64,000 nt of DNA, taken from contig NZ_JARVHQ010000001.1 in the NCBI RefSeq assembly GCF_040459645.1, positions 4,464,001-4,528,000 on the forward strand, given 5' to 3'. The notes under the pieces are model-generated. The model did no database searches. It saw nothing but the letters and a program-made list of their open reading frames with translations, and had not been told where the DNA came from. Made by a program: the position numbers and the translations under genes. Shown here piece after piece: positions 56,357-64,000 of the stretch. Numbering within the stretch: the stretch's first letter is position 1; the number at the start of each line of letters is the position of its first letter. This DNA comes from Bacillus cereus group sp. RP43 (GTDB lineage: Bacteria > Bacillota > Bacilli > Bacillales > Bacillaceae_G).

Positions 56357-57298
56357 TTGTCAAAAGCAAAACGTTTACTAGACATTCTTATATTTGCTTC
56401 TGCGAAAAGAAAATTTACAGCTCAAGAAATAGCTGATGAGTTCAATATATCCGTTCGTACTGTCCATAGATATATTTTAGATTTAAGCGATATGGGGTTA
56501 CCCATTTACGCTGAACAAGGTCGCAGCGGAGGATATACAGTATTAACAAATAGCATGCTTCCCCCCATTTTATTTACCGAAGAAGAAGCAGTCTCCATCT
56601 TTTTTGCTTTTCAATCTTTAAGCTACTATCGTAACTTGCCTTTTAATACGGAAATCAATTCCGTTACACATAAACTATATGGCTCTCTACAAAATGATGC
56701 GAAAGCTAAAGTTGATAAAATACGTTCTTATATCTCTTTTTGGAATCCGAAGAGAGCTATTGAGACACCTTTTTTAAACGAAGTGTTAACAGCGGCTATT
56801 GAAAACAAAAATTTACACTTTCAATACGAATCTAAATCGGGGATAAAAACAAAACACGTTCACCCTATCGGTGTATATGCTCACGATGGTTTATGGTATT
56901 TGCCATCCTATGACTTTAGCAGGCAGAAAGTATTACTGTATCGTGTTGATCGTATTCTTTCTATACTATCCACGGAAGAAAACGAAGATACTTTTATGAA
57001 TTTAGAAGAATGGTTTGCCTCTAACTCTAACGTAATAAACATTCCTACTCAGTTACATGTTTTACTCACAACAGAAGGCGTACGCCAATGTAAAAGCGTT
57101 CCTTACCTTGAAGAGTTCGTTGAAGTAAACGAAGATGGGACAGGGTATATACATTCAGCCATTGATAAAGGAGAAATCAATTTTATTACTCCTTTATTTT
57201 ATAGACTCGGAAAAGATGCACAAGTTTTAGAACCGAAAGAATTAATAGATGGTTTACGTATATGTGCGAAAGAAGTTTTAAATATGTATGGAGACTAA
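56357..57298 (+). CDS. WYL-domain transcriptional regulator (DeoR-type HTH)
   Basis: A 313-residue regulator: N-terminal winged helix (KAKRLLDILIFASAKRKFTAQEIADEFNISVRTVHRYILDLSDMGLPIYAEQGRSGGYTV), then a WYL domain (about 130-220; HPIGVYAHDGLWYLPSYDF...VLLYRVDRI) and a WCX C-terminal extension. WYL proteins sense nucleic-acid or small ligands and regulate nearby genes. TTG start at 56357, after AAAAGGTGAT; frames open further upstream lack a ribosome binding site. Confidence 0.88.
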   Translation: MSKAKRLLDILIFASAKRKFTAQEIADEFNISVRTVHRYILDLSDMGLPIYAEQGRSGGYTVLTNSMLPPILFTEEEAVSIFFAFQSLSYYRNLPFNTEINSVTHKLYGSLQNDAKAKVDKIRSYISFWNPKRAIETPFLNEVLTAAIENKNLHFQYESKSGIKTKHVHPIGVYAHDGLWYLPSYDFSRQKVLLYRVDRILSILSTEENEDTFMNLEEWFASNSNVINIPTQLHVLLTTEGVRQCKSVPYLEEFVEVNEDGTGYIHSAIDKGEINFITPLFYRLGKDAQVLEPKELIDGLRICAKEVLNMYGD

Positions 57299-57330
57299 AA
57301 AGGCGTAAGAAAACCCCTCTTACGCCTTTT
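57296..57330. terminator. Bidirectional terminator between WYL regulator and HIT genes
   Basis: AAAAGGCGTAAG pairs with CTTACGCCTTTT around a 10-base loop; it overlaps the HIT stop codon. Confidence 0.85.
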
Positions 57331-57757
57331 CAGTAAGCAGTATTTTCTCTATCGCTTCTTTTAACAAATGCTTTGTCTCTTCAAAGTGATGATTCTGCTT
57401 TTCTTCCGGTTGTACCGTATAAAACTCAGTAAATGAGCGCTCTTTATATCTCGGTACAACATGCATATGGTAATGCGTGAGTTCGTTAAAGATTCCACCA
57501 TTTTGACAAATTGTAATTCCGTCAGGTTTATATAATAGCTTAATTGCTTTTGCAATAATCTTAGAAGCATCCATAATTGATTTTGCTACACAATCATCTA
57601 ATTCGTCCACTTCTACAACATGCTGCTTTGGCACGATTAAAGTATGTCCTGGATAGAAAGGGGCATGATCTAAAAAACAAGTTACATTATCATCTTCATA
57701 TATTTTATATATTTTTTCCTCTTCATTTGCTAATTTACAACCTAAACATTCCATCAT
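57320..57757 (-). CDS. HIT-family hydrolase
   Basis: A 145-residue histidine-triad protein. HYHMHVVPR contains the H-x-H-x-H motif near residue 98, and DNVTCFLDHAPFYPGHTLIVPKQHV precedes it. HIT enzymes hydrolyse nucleotide phosphoramidates or dinucleoside polyphosphates. An early CLGCKLANEEE segment with two cysteines is present, as in some HIT proteins with a zinc site. The ATG at 57757 follows GGGGGAAGC; a neighbouring ATG at 57754 is equally possible. Confidence 0.88.
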   Translation of the reverse strand: MMECLGCKLANEEEKIYKIYEDDNVTCFLDHAPFYPGHTLIVPKQHVVEVDELDDCVAKSIMDASKIIAKAIKLLYKPDGITICQNGGIFNELTHYHMHVVPRYKERSFTEFYTVQPEEKQNHHFEETKHLLKEAIEKILLTEKA

Positions 57758-57781
57758 GCTTCCCCCCTCTGCTAAAAACAT

Positions 57782-57813
57782 AAAAACGTGAGCGCCCTAT
57801 TCTCACGTTTTTA
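57782..57813 (-). terminator. Terminator of the OsmC gene
   Basis: AAAAACGTGAG pairs with CTCACGTTTTT around CGCCCTATT. Confidence 0.85.
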
Positions 57814-57817
57814 TGTT

Positions 57818-58195
57818 TCACTTTATTAATTCAATTGTTTCCGTAACTTTTATACTATCTTTTACAGATTGAACAATCGTACAATTCTTTACTGCAAGTT
57901 GCAGTGCCTTGTCTAATTGCTCTTCTGTAATTTTTTGCGCTTTAATTTTATAGTGCAAATGAACACTTTCAACTGGTTTTGATAGAGCTTCACTTCTACC
58001 AATTTCAGTTTCAATTGTAAACGTATCGTATGTAATACGTTTCTTTTCTAAAATCGTTCGAAAAACAATTGCACTACACCCTGCAATAGAAGAAACGAGT
58101 AATTGTAACGGTGAATACCCGTTTTCTTTTCCAATCGCTAATTGACCATACGATAAATCTGCTTCTATATCATCGTGTTTGATTGTTAGTTTCAT
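57818..58195 (-). CDS. OsmC/Ohr-family peroxide-detoxifying protein
   Basis: A 125-residue protein with the OsmC fold. The two redox-active cysteines appear in SIAGCSAIVF and AVKNCTIVQ. Such proteins reduce organic or lipid hydroperoxides using thiols; its short sequence resembles the YhfA-type OsmC subgroup, where the substrate is unclear. It overlaps the upstream permease by 26 bp and follows it in the operon. Its K-stop (AAG TGA) lies in TTTAT-GTTTCAC-TTTAT, which looks like a bcr1 scar. Confidence 0.85.
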   Translation of the reverse strand: MKLTIKHDDIEADLSYGQLAIGKENGYSPLQLLVSSIAGCSAIVFRTILEKKRITYDTFTIETEIGRSEALSKPVESVHLHYKIKAQKITEEQLDKALQLAVKNCTIVQSVKDSIKVTETIELIK

Positions 58196-59597
58196 TTGTT
58201 TTTTCCATCTCCACTTTCATCGGTTTCTTCCGTTTCTTACTCATATAATAATATATGTAGCAGAAAATGATAAATGGAATACCACAGTATAACGCCATTC
58301 TTTGTTCAGGAATAAACGCTAAACTAATGACAACGACGCTATTTGTAATTAAAGCTAGAATTGGAACAAGCGGGTATAGTGGTGTTCTATACTTTAAGTC
58401 CTCTAATTTTCCTCCGCCTTTTAAATACTGACTTCTAAAGCGAAGTTGCGATAAAGCAATAATGATCCAACTTGAAACAGCAGATAAACCAGCTATAGAT
58501 AATAGGTACATATATACTGTATCTTCTGCAAGGAAGCTTGTTAATAACGATAACGCCGCAACAGCAATCGTTACGACTAGCGCTGTAATTGGAATACCAC
58601 GTTTATTTACTTTCTTAAAAGAAGTTGGTGCCATTCCTTCATTTGCAAGTGACCATAGTATACGCGTTGCTGCATATAACCCTGAGTTCGCTACAGATAA
58701 TAAAGCAGTAATAATAACGAAGTTCATAATATCAGCTGCATATGGAATACCGATTTTATCAAATACAACTACGAATGGACTTTCAATTACCCCTGCTTCT
58801 TTCCAAGAAATTAATCCTACTAAAATTGTCATTGTTAAAATGAAGAATAACATAATGCGCCATACTGTATTACGAATTGCGCGTGGAATTGTTTTTTCAG
58901 GCTCCTGACTCTCTCCTGCTGCAATCCCGATTAACTCTGTTCCTTGGAAGGAAAAGTTAACTGTAATCATCGTAAGAAGCACTGCAGCTAGTCCATTTGG
59001 GAATAGCCCACCATCACTTACAAAGTTAGAGAAAAGAGGCGCTGCTTCTTTTCCGTCGTATGGTAAAAATCCTAGTAATGCACTACCACCAAGTAGAATG
59101 AATGCAATAATTGTAACTACTTTAATACTAGAGAACCAAAACTCTAATTCAGCATAACTCTTCGCTGATATTGCATTTGAAGCATATAAAATAACTCCGA
59201 ATACGAGACACCATACCCAAACATCAACATTCGGAAACCATCTTTTCATCATTAAACCGATCGATGTTAATTCTAATCCTACTGTTACTGCCCAGCCAAT
59301 CCAGTATAGCCAACCGATCATAAATCCAGTTCCTGGTCCAATAAACTTCGTCGCATACTTTTGGAAAGATCCTGAAACTGGCATTGCTACCGTTAGCTCT
59401 CCAAGACAAAGCATTGTTAAATACATAATAAATCCGCCCACTAAATATGAAAGGATGGCTCCCCCTGGTCCAGCCTGATTAATGGTGTAACCTGAACCTA
59501 GAAAAAAACCAGTTCCGATTACACCACCTAGTGCGATCATAAATAAATGTCTACTCTTCATCGTACGATGTAATTGCTCATTCGTTGTTTGCTGCAT
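58170..59597 (-). CDS. Amino acid permease, APC superfamily (RocE/LysP-like)
   Basis: A 475-residue protein with about 12 transmembrane segments. LHRTMKSRHLFMIALGGVIGTGFFLGSGYTINQAGPGGAILSYL is the AAT-family signature, with FSFQGTELIGIAAGESQEPEKTIPRAIRNTVWRI later. It resembles arginine/lysine-type permeases, but the substrate is inference. GGGGGAGGAT precedes the ATG. It is followed without gap by the OsmC gene. Confidence 0.85.
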   Translation of the reverse strand: MQQTTNEQLHRTMKSRHLFMIALGGVIGTGFFLGSGYTINQAGPGGAILSYLVGGFIMYLTMLCLGELTVAMPVSGSFQKYATKFIGPGTGFMIGWLYWIGWAVTVGLELTSIGLMMKRWFPNVDVWVWCLVFGVILYASNAISAKSYAELEFWFSSIKVVTIIAFILLGGSALLGFLPYDGKEAAPLFSNFVSDGGLFPNGLAAVLLTMITVNFSFQGTELIGIAAGESQEPEKTIPRAIRNTVWRIMLFFILTMTILVGLISWKEAGVIESPFVVVFDKIGIPYAADIMNFVIITALLSVANSGLYAATRILWSLANEGMAPTSFKKVNKRGIPITALVVTIAVAALSLLTSFLAEDTVYMYLLSIAGLSAVSSWIIIALSQLRFRSQYLKGGGKLEDLKYRTPLYPLVPILALITNSVVVISLAFIPEQRMALYCGIPFIIFCYIYYYMSKKRKKPMKVEMEKTNETNNQTR

Positions 59598-59773
59598 CTT
59601 AATCCTCCCCCTACAAGTACCCCTATCTCTTTTTAAAATTTTCTGATAATAAAAATATACACGAAAGCGATTACAATTTCTATATAAAATTAAAACTTTT
59701 CTGATAAAATAATATAAAAAAACGAATTATTGCAAGATTTAGATACTATTTAGAGGAAAATAAGGAGAAACAA

Positions 59774-59800
59774 GGAAAAACCCTTACATATATTGTAAGA
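59774..59800 (-). terminator. Weak terminator of the glnQHMP operon
   Basis: On the minus strand CTTAC-AATATAT-GTAAG is followed by GGTTTTT. A short A/T-rich stem, but correctly placed just after glnP. Confidence 0.55.
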
Positions 59801-59801
59801 G

Positions 59802-60446
59802 TTAACGAAGCTCTAATCTTCTCGATAAAATTGATAAACTATAATTCACTATAAAGTACATACAAGCCACTACTATAAAAGTCGGAATCATATAATTTAC
59901 ATTTTGCCCGCTAATAATTTGAGCATTATGCATAAGCTCTGGCAATGATATAACAACTGCGAGCGACGTATCTTTTAGCAATGAAATAAACTGACTAACA
60001 AGCGGGGGGACCATCCTTCTTAATGCTTGTGGCAAAATAATATACCAAAGCGCTTGCACATACGTTAATCCTGAAGACCTTGCAGCCTCAATCTGCCCTT
60101 TTTCGATAGATAATAGACCACTTCGAACAATTTCAGATATCATTGCCGCTTCAAATATTGTTAAAGCAACAATTGCAGCTGTTATAATTTCTAACTTCAA
60201 TCCCGCTTCTGGAAGTGCAAAATACGTAAAAAATATAATTAAAAGTAGCGGTAAATTTCGAATCACTTCCACGATCAAGCCTAATATTTGTGAGACGACA
60301 GGTATTTTCGTATAGCGCAATATTCCTATTACACTACCAATAATAAAGCTAAGTACAATTGCTACGAGCGCTACCTCTAACGTTATGAGTAATCCTTTTA
60401 ATAAAAAGAGGATATGATCACCTGTTATCGCTCCCTTAAAATCCAT
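59802..60446 (-). CDS. glnP: Glutamine ABC transporter permease
   Basis: A 214-residue permease with five hydrophobic segments and the polar amino acid HisM/GlnP signature (EAARSSGLTYVQALWYIILPQALRRMVPPLVSQFISLLKDTSLAVVI, the EAA loop). It begins directly after the glnM stop (TAAATG). It is the fourth gene of the operon ordered Q-H-M-P as in B. subtilis glnQHMP; substrate glutamine is by analogy, and glutamate is possible. Confidence 0.85.
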   Translation of the reverse strand: MDFKGAITGDHILFLLKGLLITLEVALVAIVLSFIIGSVIGILRYTKIPVVSQILGLIVEVIRNLPLLLIIFFTYFALPEAGLKLEIITAAIVALTIFEAAMISEIVRSGLLSIEKGQIEAARSSGLTYVQALWYIILPQALRRMVPPLVSQFISLLKDTSLAVVISLPELMHNAQIISGQNVNYMIPTFIVVACMYFIVNYSLSILSRRLELR

Positions 60447-61103
60447 TTATACCGCCTCCTTTGCCAAGCGTTTTTCTAAATAACGCACTAGCATACTGAG
60501 CGGAATTGTTAATATTAAATAAAACATCCCGACAAATATATAGACGTCGAACGTAACAAATGTCTTCGTTGAAATTAAATCTCCTTGATACATCAAATCG
60601 GTACCAGCGATAATTCCGAGTATGGAAGAGTTTTTTACTAAATTGAGAAATTGATTTCCTAAAGGAGGGATTACGATTTTCATCGCTTGGGGTAAAACGA
60701 CATGGTACATTGCTTGCATATAAGTCAATCCTGAGGAACGTGCTGCTTCCATTTGACCTTTTGCAACGGATAAAATACCGGCGCGAATAACCTCCGCAAT
60801 AAAAGCTGCAGTATATACGGTAAGTGTAACTGTTCCTGCTACAAAACCATTTAAAGTAATTCCTACTACAGGTAAAGCGAAATAAAATATAAATGCAATT
60901 AATACGAGCGGAATATTTCTTACAAATTCTACAATAGCAGCTCCCAACCAATTTAAAATACGAATCGGTGCAATACGCATTACCGCCAAAATTACTCCTA
61001 AAATAAAGCTCCCTATTAATGCAATTACACTAGACATAACTGTATACTTAAAGCCTTCTAAATACATATCAATGTTATTCGTTAATATAGAAAAATCAGG
61101 CAC
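60447..61103 (-). CDS. glnM: Glutamine ABC transporter permease
   Basis: A 218-residue permease, paralogue of GlnP and half of the heterodimeric channel. EAARSSGLTYMQAMYHVVLPQAMKIVIPPLGNQFLNLVKNSSIL is its EAA loop. GTG start at 61103 after AGGGGAG. Separated from glnH by 100 bp containing a hairpin and a bcr1 fragment. Confidence 0.85.
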   Translation of the reverse strand: MPDFSILTNNIDMYLEGFKYTVMSSVIALIGSFILGVILAVMRIAPIRILNWLGAAIVEFVRNIPLVLIAFIFYFALPVVGITLNGFVAGTVTLTVYTAAFIAEVIRAGILSVAKGQMEAARSSGLTYMQAMYHVVLPQAMKIVIPPLGNQFLNLVKNSSILGIIAGTDLMYQGDLISTKTFVTFDVYIFVGMFYLILTIPLSMLVRYLEKRLAKEAV

Positions 61104-61130
61104 ATATGCTCCCCTCTTTCTTTACAAGAA

Positions 61131-61153
61131 GAGGATGAGCATCCCTCATCCTC
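61131..61153 (-). terminator. Intercistronic hairpin between glnH and glnM
   Basis: GAGGATGAG pairs with CTCATCCTC around CATCC. There is no real T run. It may stabilise the upstream glnH mRNA 3' end or partially stop transcription, so that the binding protein is made in excess over the permeases. Confidence 0.5.
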
Positions 61154-61177
61154 TCACTCTTACTCTTCACTAGGAAT

Positions 61178-61206
61178 AAAGCCCCACTAATTAAAGTTTC
61201 ACTTTA
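61178..61206 (+). repeat. Partial bcr1 (right end only)
   Basis: AAAGCCCCACTAATTAAAG...TTTCACTTTA matches the last 28 bases of the full bcr1 copies; the remainder is absent. It abuts the glnH stop codon. Confidence 0.6.
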
Positions 61207-62034
61207 CTTCTCTTGTTTTTGACCAATCCATTTCTCATACAATTTATCGTATTCTCCATTCGCCTTCATATCTTTTAGCAAGCTATTAATCTCTTTCGTC
61301 AAATCATCTGCACCTTTTTGCACTGCAATTCCGTACGGTTCATCCGTAAAAATTTTTCCTACAACTTCATAATTAGAATCTTGCTTTGCCATTCCGTAAA
61401 GAATTGCATTATCTGTCGTTAAGACATCACCTTTCCCTGCTTTTAACGCCGTAAATGCCTCACTGTAATTTTCAAACTCTAATACAGTCGCTTCCGGTGA
61501 CTTTTGGCGAATATTATTTGTAGATGTTGACCCTTTTACAGCTAATACTTTCACACCTTGTTTTATATCATCAATACCCTTAATATTGCTTCCTTTTTTC
61601 ACAAGTAGCGATTGCCCTGCTTTAAAATATACATCTGAGAAATCAACCTCTTTTTTACGTTCTTCCGTAATTGTCATCGTTGCGATAATTGCATCAATAT
61701 CACCATTTTTCAGTAGTGGAATACGTGTTTTAGACGTTACTTCTTTTAATTCTAGTTTCTTTTCATCTCCAAGGATTTTTTTCGCAAGCGCCTTTGCGAT
61801 ATCAACATCAAATCCTTCTACTTGCCCTGTTGACGGATTTTTCAATCCAAATAAGTTCGTATCATTCTTCACTCCAACTACTAGTTTCCCTCGCTTCTTA
61901 ATTTGTTCAATAGCTCCGCCTTGCTTCGTATTCGTTTCTTTCGCCTCTTCTTTTTTACTTCCACATCCAGCGACAACAAGCACGAATAAGCATGAAAATA
62001 CAATTAAAGTAAACAGCTTTTTCATTTTAAGCAT
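61204..62034 (-). CDS. glnH: Glutamine ABC transporter substrate-binding lipoprotein
   Basis: A 276-residue lipoprotein: lipobox VAGC (C24), Lys/Glu-rich linker, then SBP_bac_3 domain (RGKLVVGVKNDTNLFGLKNPSTGQVEGFDVDIAKALAKKILG...IPLLKNGDIDAIIATMTITEERKKEVDFSDVYF). Family members bind polar amino acids; glutamine or glutamate is inferred from operon order. AAAGGAGG precedes the ATG. Its stop codon TAA lies in the end of a bcr1 fragment. Confidence 0.88.
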   Translation of the reverse strand: MLKMKKLFTLIVFSCLFVLVVAGCGSKKEEAKETNTKQGGAIEQIKKRGKLVVGVKNDTNLFGLKNPSTGQVEGFDVDIAKALAKKILGDEKKLELKEVTSKTRIPLLKNGDIDAIIATMTITEERKKEVDFSDVYFKAGQSLLVKKGSNIKGIDDIKQGVKVLAVKGSTSTNNIRQKSPEATVLEFENYSEAFTALKAGKGDVLTTDNAILYGMAKQDSNYEVVGKIFTDEPYGIAVQKGADDLTKEINSLLKDMKANGEYDKLYEKWIGQKQEK

Positions 62035-62046
62035 GAAATTCCTCCT

Positions 62047-62778
62047 TTAATGATTTAACACTCGGCTTAAAAATAGACGAGCTCTTTCTTGTTCAGGATT
62101 TGCAAAAAATTGTGCTGGTGTTGTATCTTCGATAATTTGACCGTCATCCATAAATAAAATCCTATCTGCTACCTCACGTGCAAATCCCATCTCGTGTGTA
62201 ACGACAACCATCGTCATGCCTTCTTTAGCCAGCGCTTTCATAACATCAAGCACTTCCCCAATCATCTCCGGATCAAGAGCAGACGTAGGCTCATCAAACA
62301 GCATAATTTCCGGTTGCATCGCGAGGCCTCTAGCAATCGCCACCCTTTGCTGTTGACCTCCGGATAATTGATGTGGATACACACCTGCCTTCTCCGGGAT
62401 TCCTACTTTCTCTAAATAAAACATCGCTGTTTTCTCTGCTTCTTCTTTTGAAACTTTATTTACTTTAATTGGTGCTAGTGTAATATTTTGAAGAACTGTT
62501 TTATGCGGGTATAAATAAAAGTGTTGAAAGACCATCCCAATATTTCGGCGCAATTCATTCATATTTGTTTTCGCATTGTGTACTTCCGTATTTTGTACAA
62601 TTAATTCTCCATCGGTAATTGCCTCCAATTGATTTATACACCGAAGTAACGTACTTTTTCCTGACCCTGATGGTCCAACAACTACTACCACTTCACCTTT
62701 CTTTACTTGAAGATTAATATTTTTTAAAACTTGAAAGTTACCGTAATATTTATTAACTTTACGAAATTCAATCAACAT
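62047..62778 (-). CDS. glnQ: Glutamine ABC transporter ATP-binding protein
   Basis: A 243-residue ATPase of the polar amino acid family. Walker [11 protein letters not shown]-loop [11 protein letters not shown], signature [15 protein letters not shown], Walker [15 protein letters not shown]-loop [13 protein letters not shown] at 62778, with AAGGAGGGG upstream; the much longer frame to 62967 has no ribosome binding site and lacks homology. First gene of glnQHMP, so the promoter must lie in 62779-62870. Confidence 0.9.
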   Translation of the reverse strand: MLIEFRKVNKYYGNFQVLKNINLQVKKGEVVVVVGPSGSGKSTLLRCINQLEAITDGELIVQNTEVHNAKTNMNELRRNIGMVFQHFYLYPHKTVLQNITLAPIKVNKVSKEEAEKTAMFYLEKVGIPEKAGVYPHQLSGGQQQRVAIARGLAMQPEIMLFDEPTSALDPEMIGEVLDVMKALAKEGMTMVVVTHEMGFAREVADRILFMDDGQIIEDTTPAQFFANPEQERARLFLSRVLNH

Positions 62779-62865
62779 AACCCCTCCTTCCCCTAACAAA
62801 GCATGTACATTCTTTTTATATTCAAAAATAAGCAAAAAAATAACTTTCCTCTTCATTTTGCCCAT

Positions 62866-62898
62866 AAAAAAGAGCAAAGGGATTTCCCTTTGCTCTCT
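62866..62898 (-). terminator. Terminator of the alsT-type gene
   Basis: AGAGCAAAGGGA pairs with TCCCTTTGCTCT around AT, with T6 on the minus strand. Confidence 0.9.
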
Positions 62899-62911
62899 TA
62901 TTCCTATTCTA

Positions 62912-64000
62912 TTAAGATACTTCTTCTTTTTTATCTTTCCCATATTCATGCTCCCAGAAATCAGCATTTTTAATTCCTAACTGCTGCGGATCGAATACTG
63001 GATCTTTTCCTTCTTTTTTCTGCTTTTCATAATCCTTTAATGCGATCAATGCCGGTTTTTGTAATAATAGAATCGCAATAATGTTAACCCATGCCATAAT
63101 TCCTACACCGATATCTCCTAAAGCCCATGCTGTTGCTGCTGTTTTTACACAACCGTAGAATACAACTCCTAAGAATACAAACTTTAGTACGATAGACATC
63201 CAAGGGCGGTCTTTATCACGGTTTAAGTAAGCTATATTTGTTTCTGCAATGTAGTAATAAGCCATAATTGTTGTAAATGCGAAGAATAGTAGAGAAATTG
63301 CTACGAAACCATTTCCAAATCCAGGGAAAACAGATTCTACTGCTGCCTGTGTATAACCAGGACCTGGCTGTGCACCATTTAATTTATTGACGATAAAGTT
63401 TTTTCCGCTTGCATCAAATACGTTATACATGCCTGTAATAATCATCATAAATGCTGTTGCTGAACAAACAAATAATGTATCAATGTAAACGGAAAATGCT
63501 TGTACTAACCCTTGTTTAGCTGGATGCGATACTTCAGCAGCTGCCGCTGCATGAGCCCCAGTTCCTTGCCCTGCTTCATTTGAATAAATACCACGTTTTA
63601 CCCCCCAAGAAATTGCTAAACCAATAATCCCGCCAAAAGCTGCTTCTAATGCAAATGCACTTTTTAAAATTAACATGAAAGCGTCTGGTAATTTTTCAAT
63701 ATTCATAGCTACAATTACACAAGCTACTAAAATATAACCAAGCGCCATAAACGGCACTACAACTTGCGCTACGTTAACAATTCGCTTAACTCCACCAAAT
63801 ATAATAAGTGCTAATGCCGCTACTAATACCGCTCCTGATACGGAAGTATTAATACCAAAAGCTGTTTCTAAACTTACAGCAATACTATTCGCCTGAACAC
63901 CCGGTAACAGCATCCCCGTTGCAAGAATTGTCGCTGCAACGAACACTAATGCATACCATTTAACCCCTAGTCCTTTTTCAATGTAGTAAGCCGGACCACC
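62912..64000 (-). CDS. alsT: Sodium:alanine/glutamine symporter (AGCS family), 5' end cut by window
   Basis: A partial protein of 362 residues open to the end of the window; the visible start lies beyond 64000. [12 protein letters not shown] (in the last codons of the window) and GSVG-like [44 protein letters not shown] are the AGCS signature. It imports alanine, glycine or glutamine with Na+. It sits beside glnQHMP, which suits a glutamine-uptake role; the symbol alsT is by resemblance. A C-terminal charged tail ([26 protein letters not shown]) is characteristic of AlsT/GlnT. Confidence 0.88.
   Translation of the reverse strand, partial: GGPAYYIEKGLGVKWYALVFVAATILATGMLLPGVQANSIAVSLETAFGINTSVSGAVLVAALALIIFGGVKRIVNVAQVVVPFMALGYILVACVIVAMNIEKLPDAFMLILKSAFALEAAFGGIIGLAISWGVKRGIYSNEAGQGTGAHAAAAAEVSHPAKQGLVQAFSVYIDTLFVCSATAFMMIITGMYNVFDASGKNFIVNKLNGAQPGPGYTQAAVESVFPGFGNGFVAISLLFFAFTTIMAYYYIAETNIAYLNRDKDRPWMSIVLKFVFLGVVFYGCVKTAATAWALGDIGVGIMAWVNIIAILLLQKPALIALKDYEKQKKEGKDPVFDPQQLGIKNADFWEHEYGKDKKEEVS

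Noticed and set aside
62779..62967. N-terminal extension of glnQ by 63 residues
   Set aside because: No ribosome binding site or homology, and it runs back through the alsT terminator; the ATG at 62778 has an excellent ribosome binding site.
1..64000. CRISPR array, tRNA, rRNA, transposase, prophage or toxin-antitoxin operon
   Set aside because: No regularly spaced identical repeats, no tRNA-like cloverleaf or rRNA sequence, and no phage or transposase proteins were recognised; the XRE pairs have membrane partners rather than toxins of a known kind.

Overview
The window is chromosomal DNA of a low-GC Gram-positive, almost certainly a member of the Bacillus cereus group. The evidence is the plcB-sph pair (phosphatidylcholine phospholipase C and sphingomyelinase), an inhA2-type M6 metalloprotease, PlcR-box palindromes in front of plcB and inhA2, a 210-residue class A sortase, and several copies of a roughly 155-bp TTTAT-flanked palindromic repeat that I recognise as bcr1, a B. 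cereus-group element. I see no tRNA, rRNA, CRISPR array, prophage or transposase gene. The content is core-type genome rich in transporters.

Layout. 1-1000: end of the aa3 quinol oxidase operon (qoxB tail, qoxC, qoxD). 1.2-7.6 kb: CPA2 antiporter, small membrane protein, GNAT enzyme, an XRE regulator coupled to a membrane protein, a purine-type permease and an amino acid permease. 7.7-14.2 kb: a secreted protein of unknown role, a DUF2339 membrane protein, brnQ and dtpT. 14.2-20.4 kb: cell-envelope genes (YHYH protein with charged repeats, srtA, a second XRE/membrane pair, a 3D-domain coiled-coil protein, a soluble chemoreceptor-like protein, uppP). 20.6-25.1 kb: small proteins, a VanZ-RDD protein, and an overlapping pair of a fold-III PLP enzyme and an FAD sugar-lactone-oxidase-like protein. 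25.2-33.4 kb: virulence-associated block sph, plcB, potassium channel, bdhA, MFS, inhA2. 33.4-39.8 kb: ribose operon rbsRKDACB with a transaldolase gene at its end. 39.9-43.6 kb: MarR/DHA2 efflux pair and glpT with a regulated leader. 43.9-49.5 kb: five-gene oligopeptide ABC operon. 49.6-57.8 kb: a 38-codon microprotein gene, universal stress protein, SulP transporter, a CWB2 lipoprotein divergent from a two-component system, a DHFR-like protein divergent from a WYL regulator, and a HIT protein. 57.8-64 kb: OsmC/amino acid permease, glnQHMP glutamine ABC operon, and an alsT-type symporter cut by the window end.

Working together. Many genes serve import of peptides, amino acids, ribose, purines and glycerol-3-phosphate. 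The secreted lipases and protease would release such nutrients from host or dead tissue, and PlcR boxes tie the secreted enzymes to quorum control. Cre-like sites at rbs and glpT point to catabolite control.

The least explained signals are non-coding: the inhA2 leader, which combines a PlcR box, a bcr1 copy and a terminator-like hairpin; a 44-bp dyad between the CWB2 lipoprotein and its neighbouring two-component system; a perfect 22-bp palindrome upstream of the unlisted microprotein; and bcr1 ends that supply or overlap stop codons. Start sites were chosen by ribosome binding site, so several genes have GTG or TTG starts. All identifications come from reading motifs; no database search was run.
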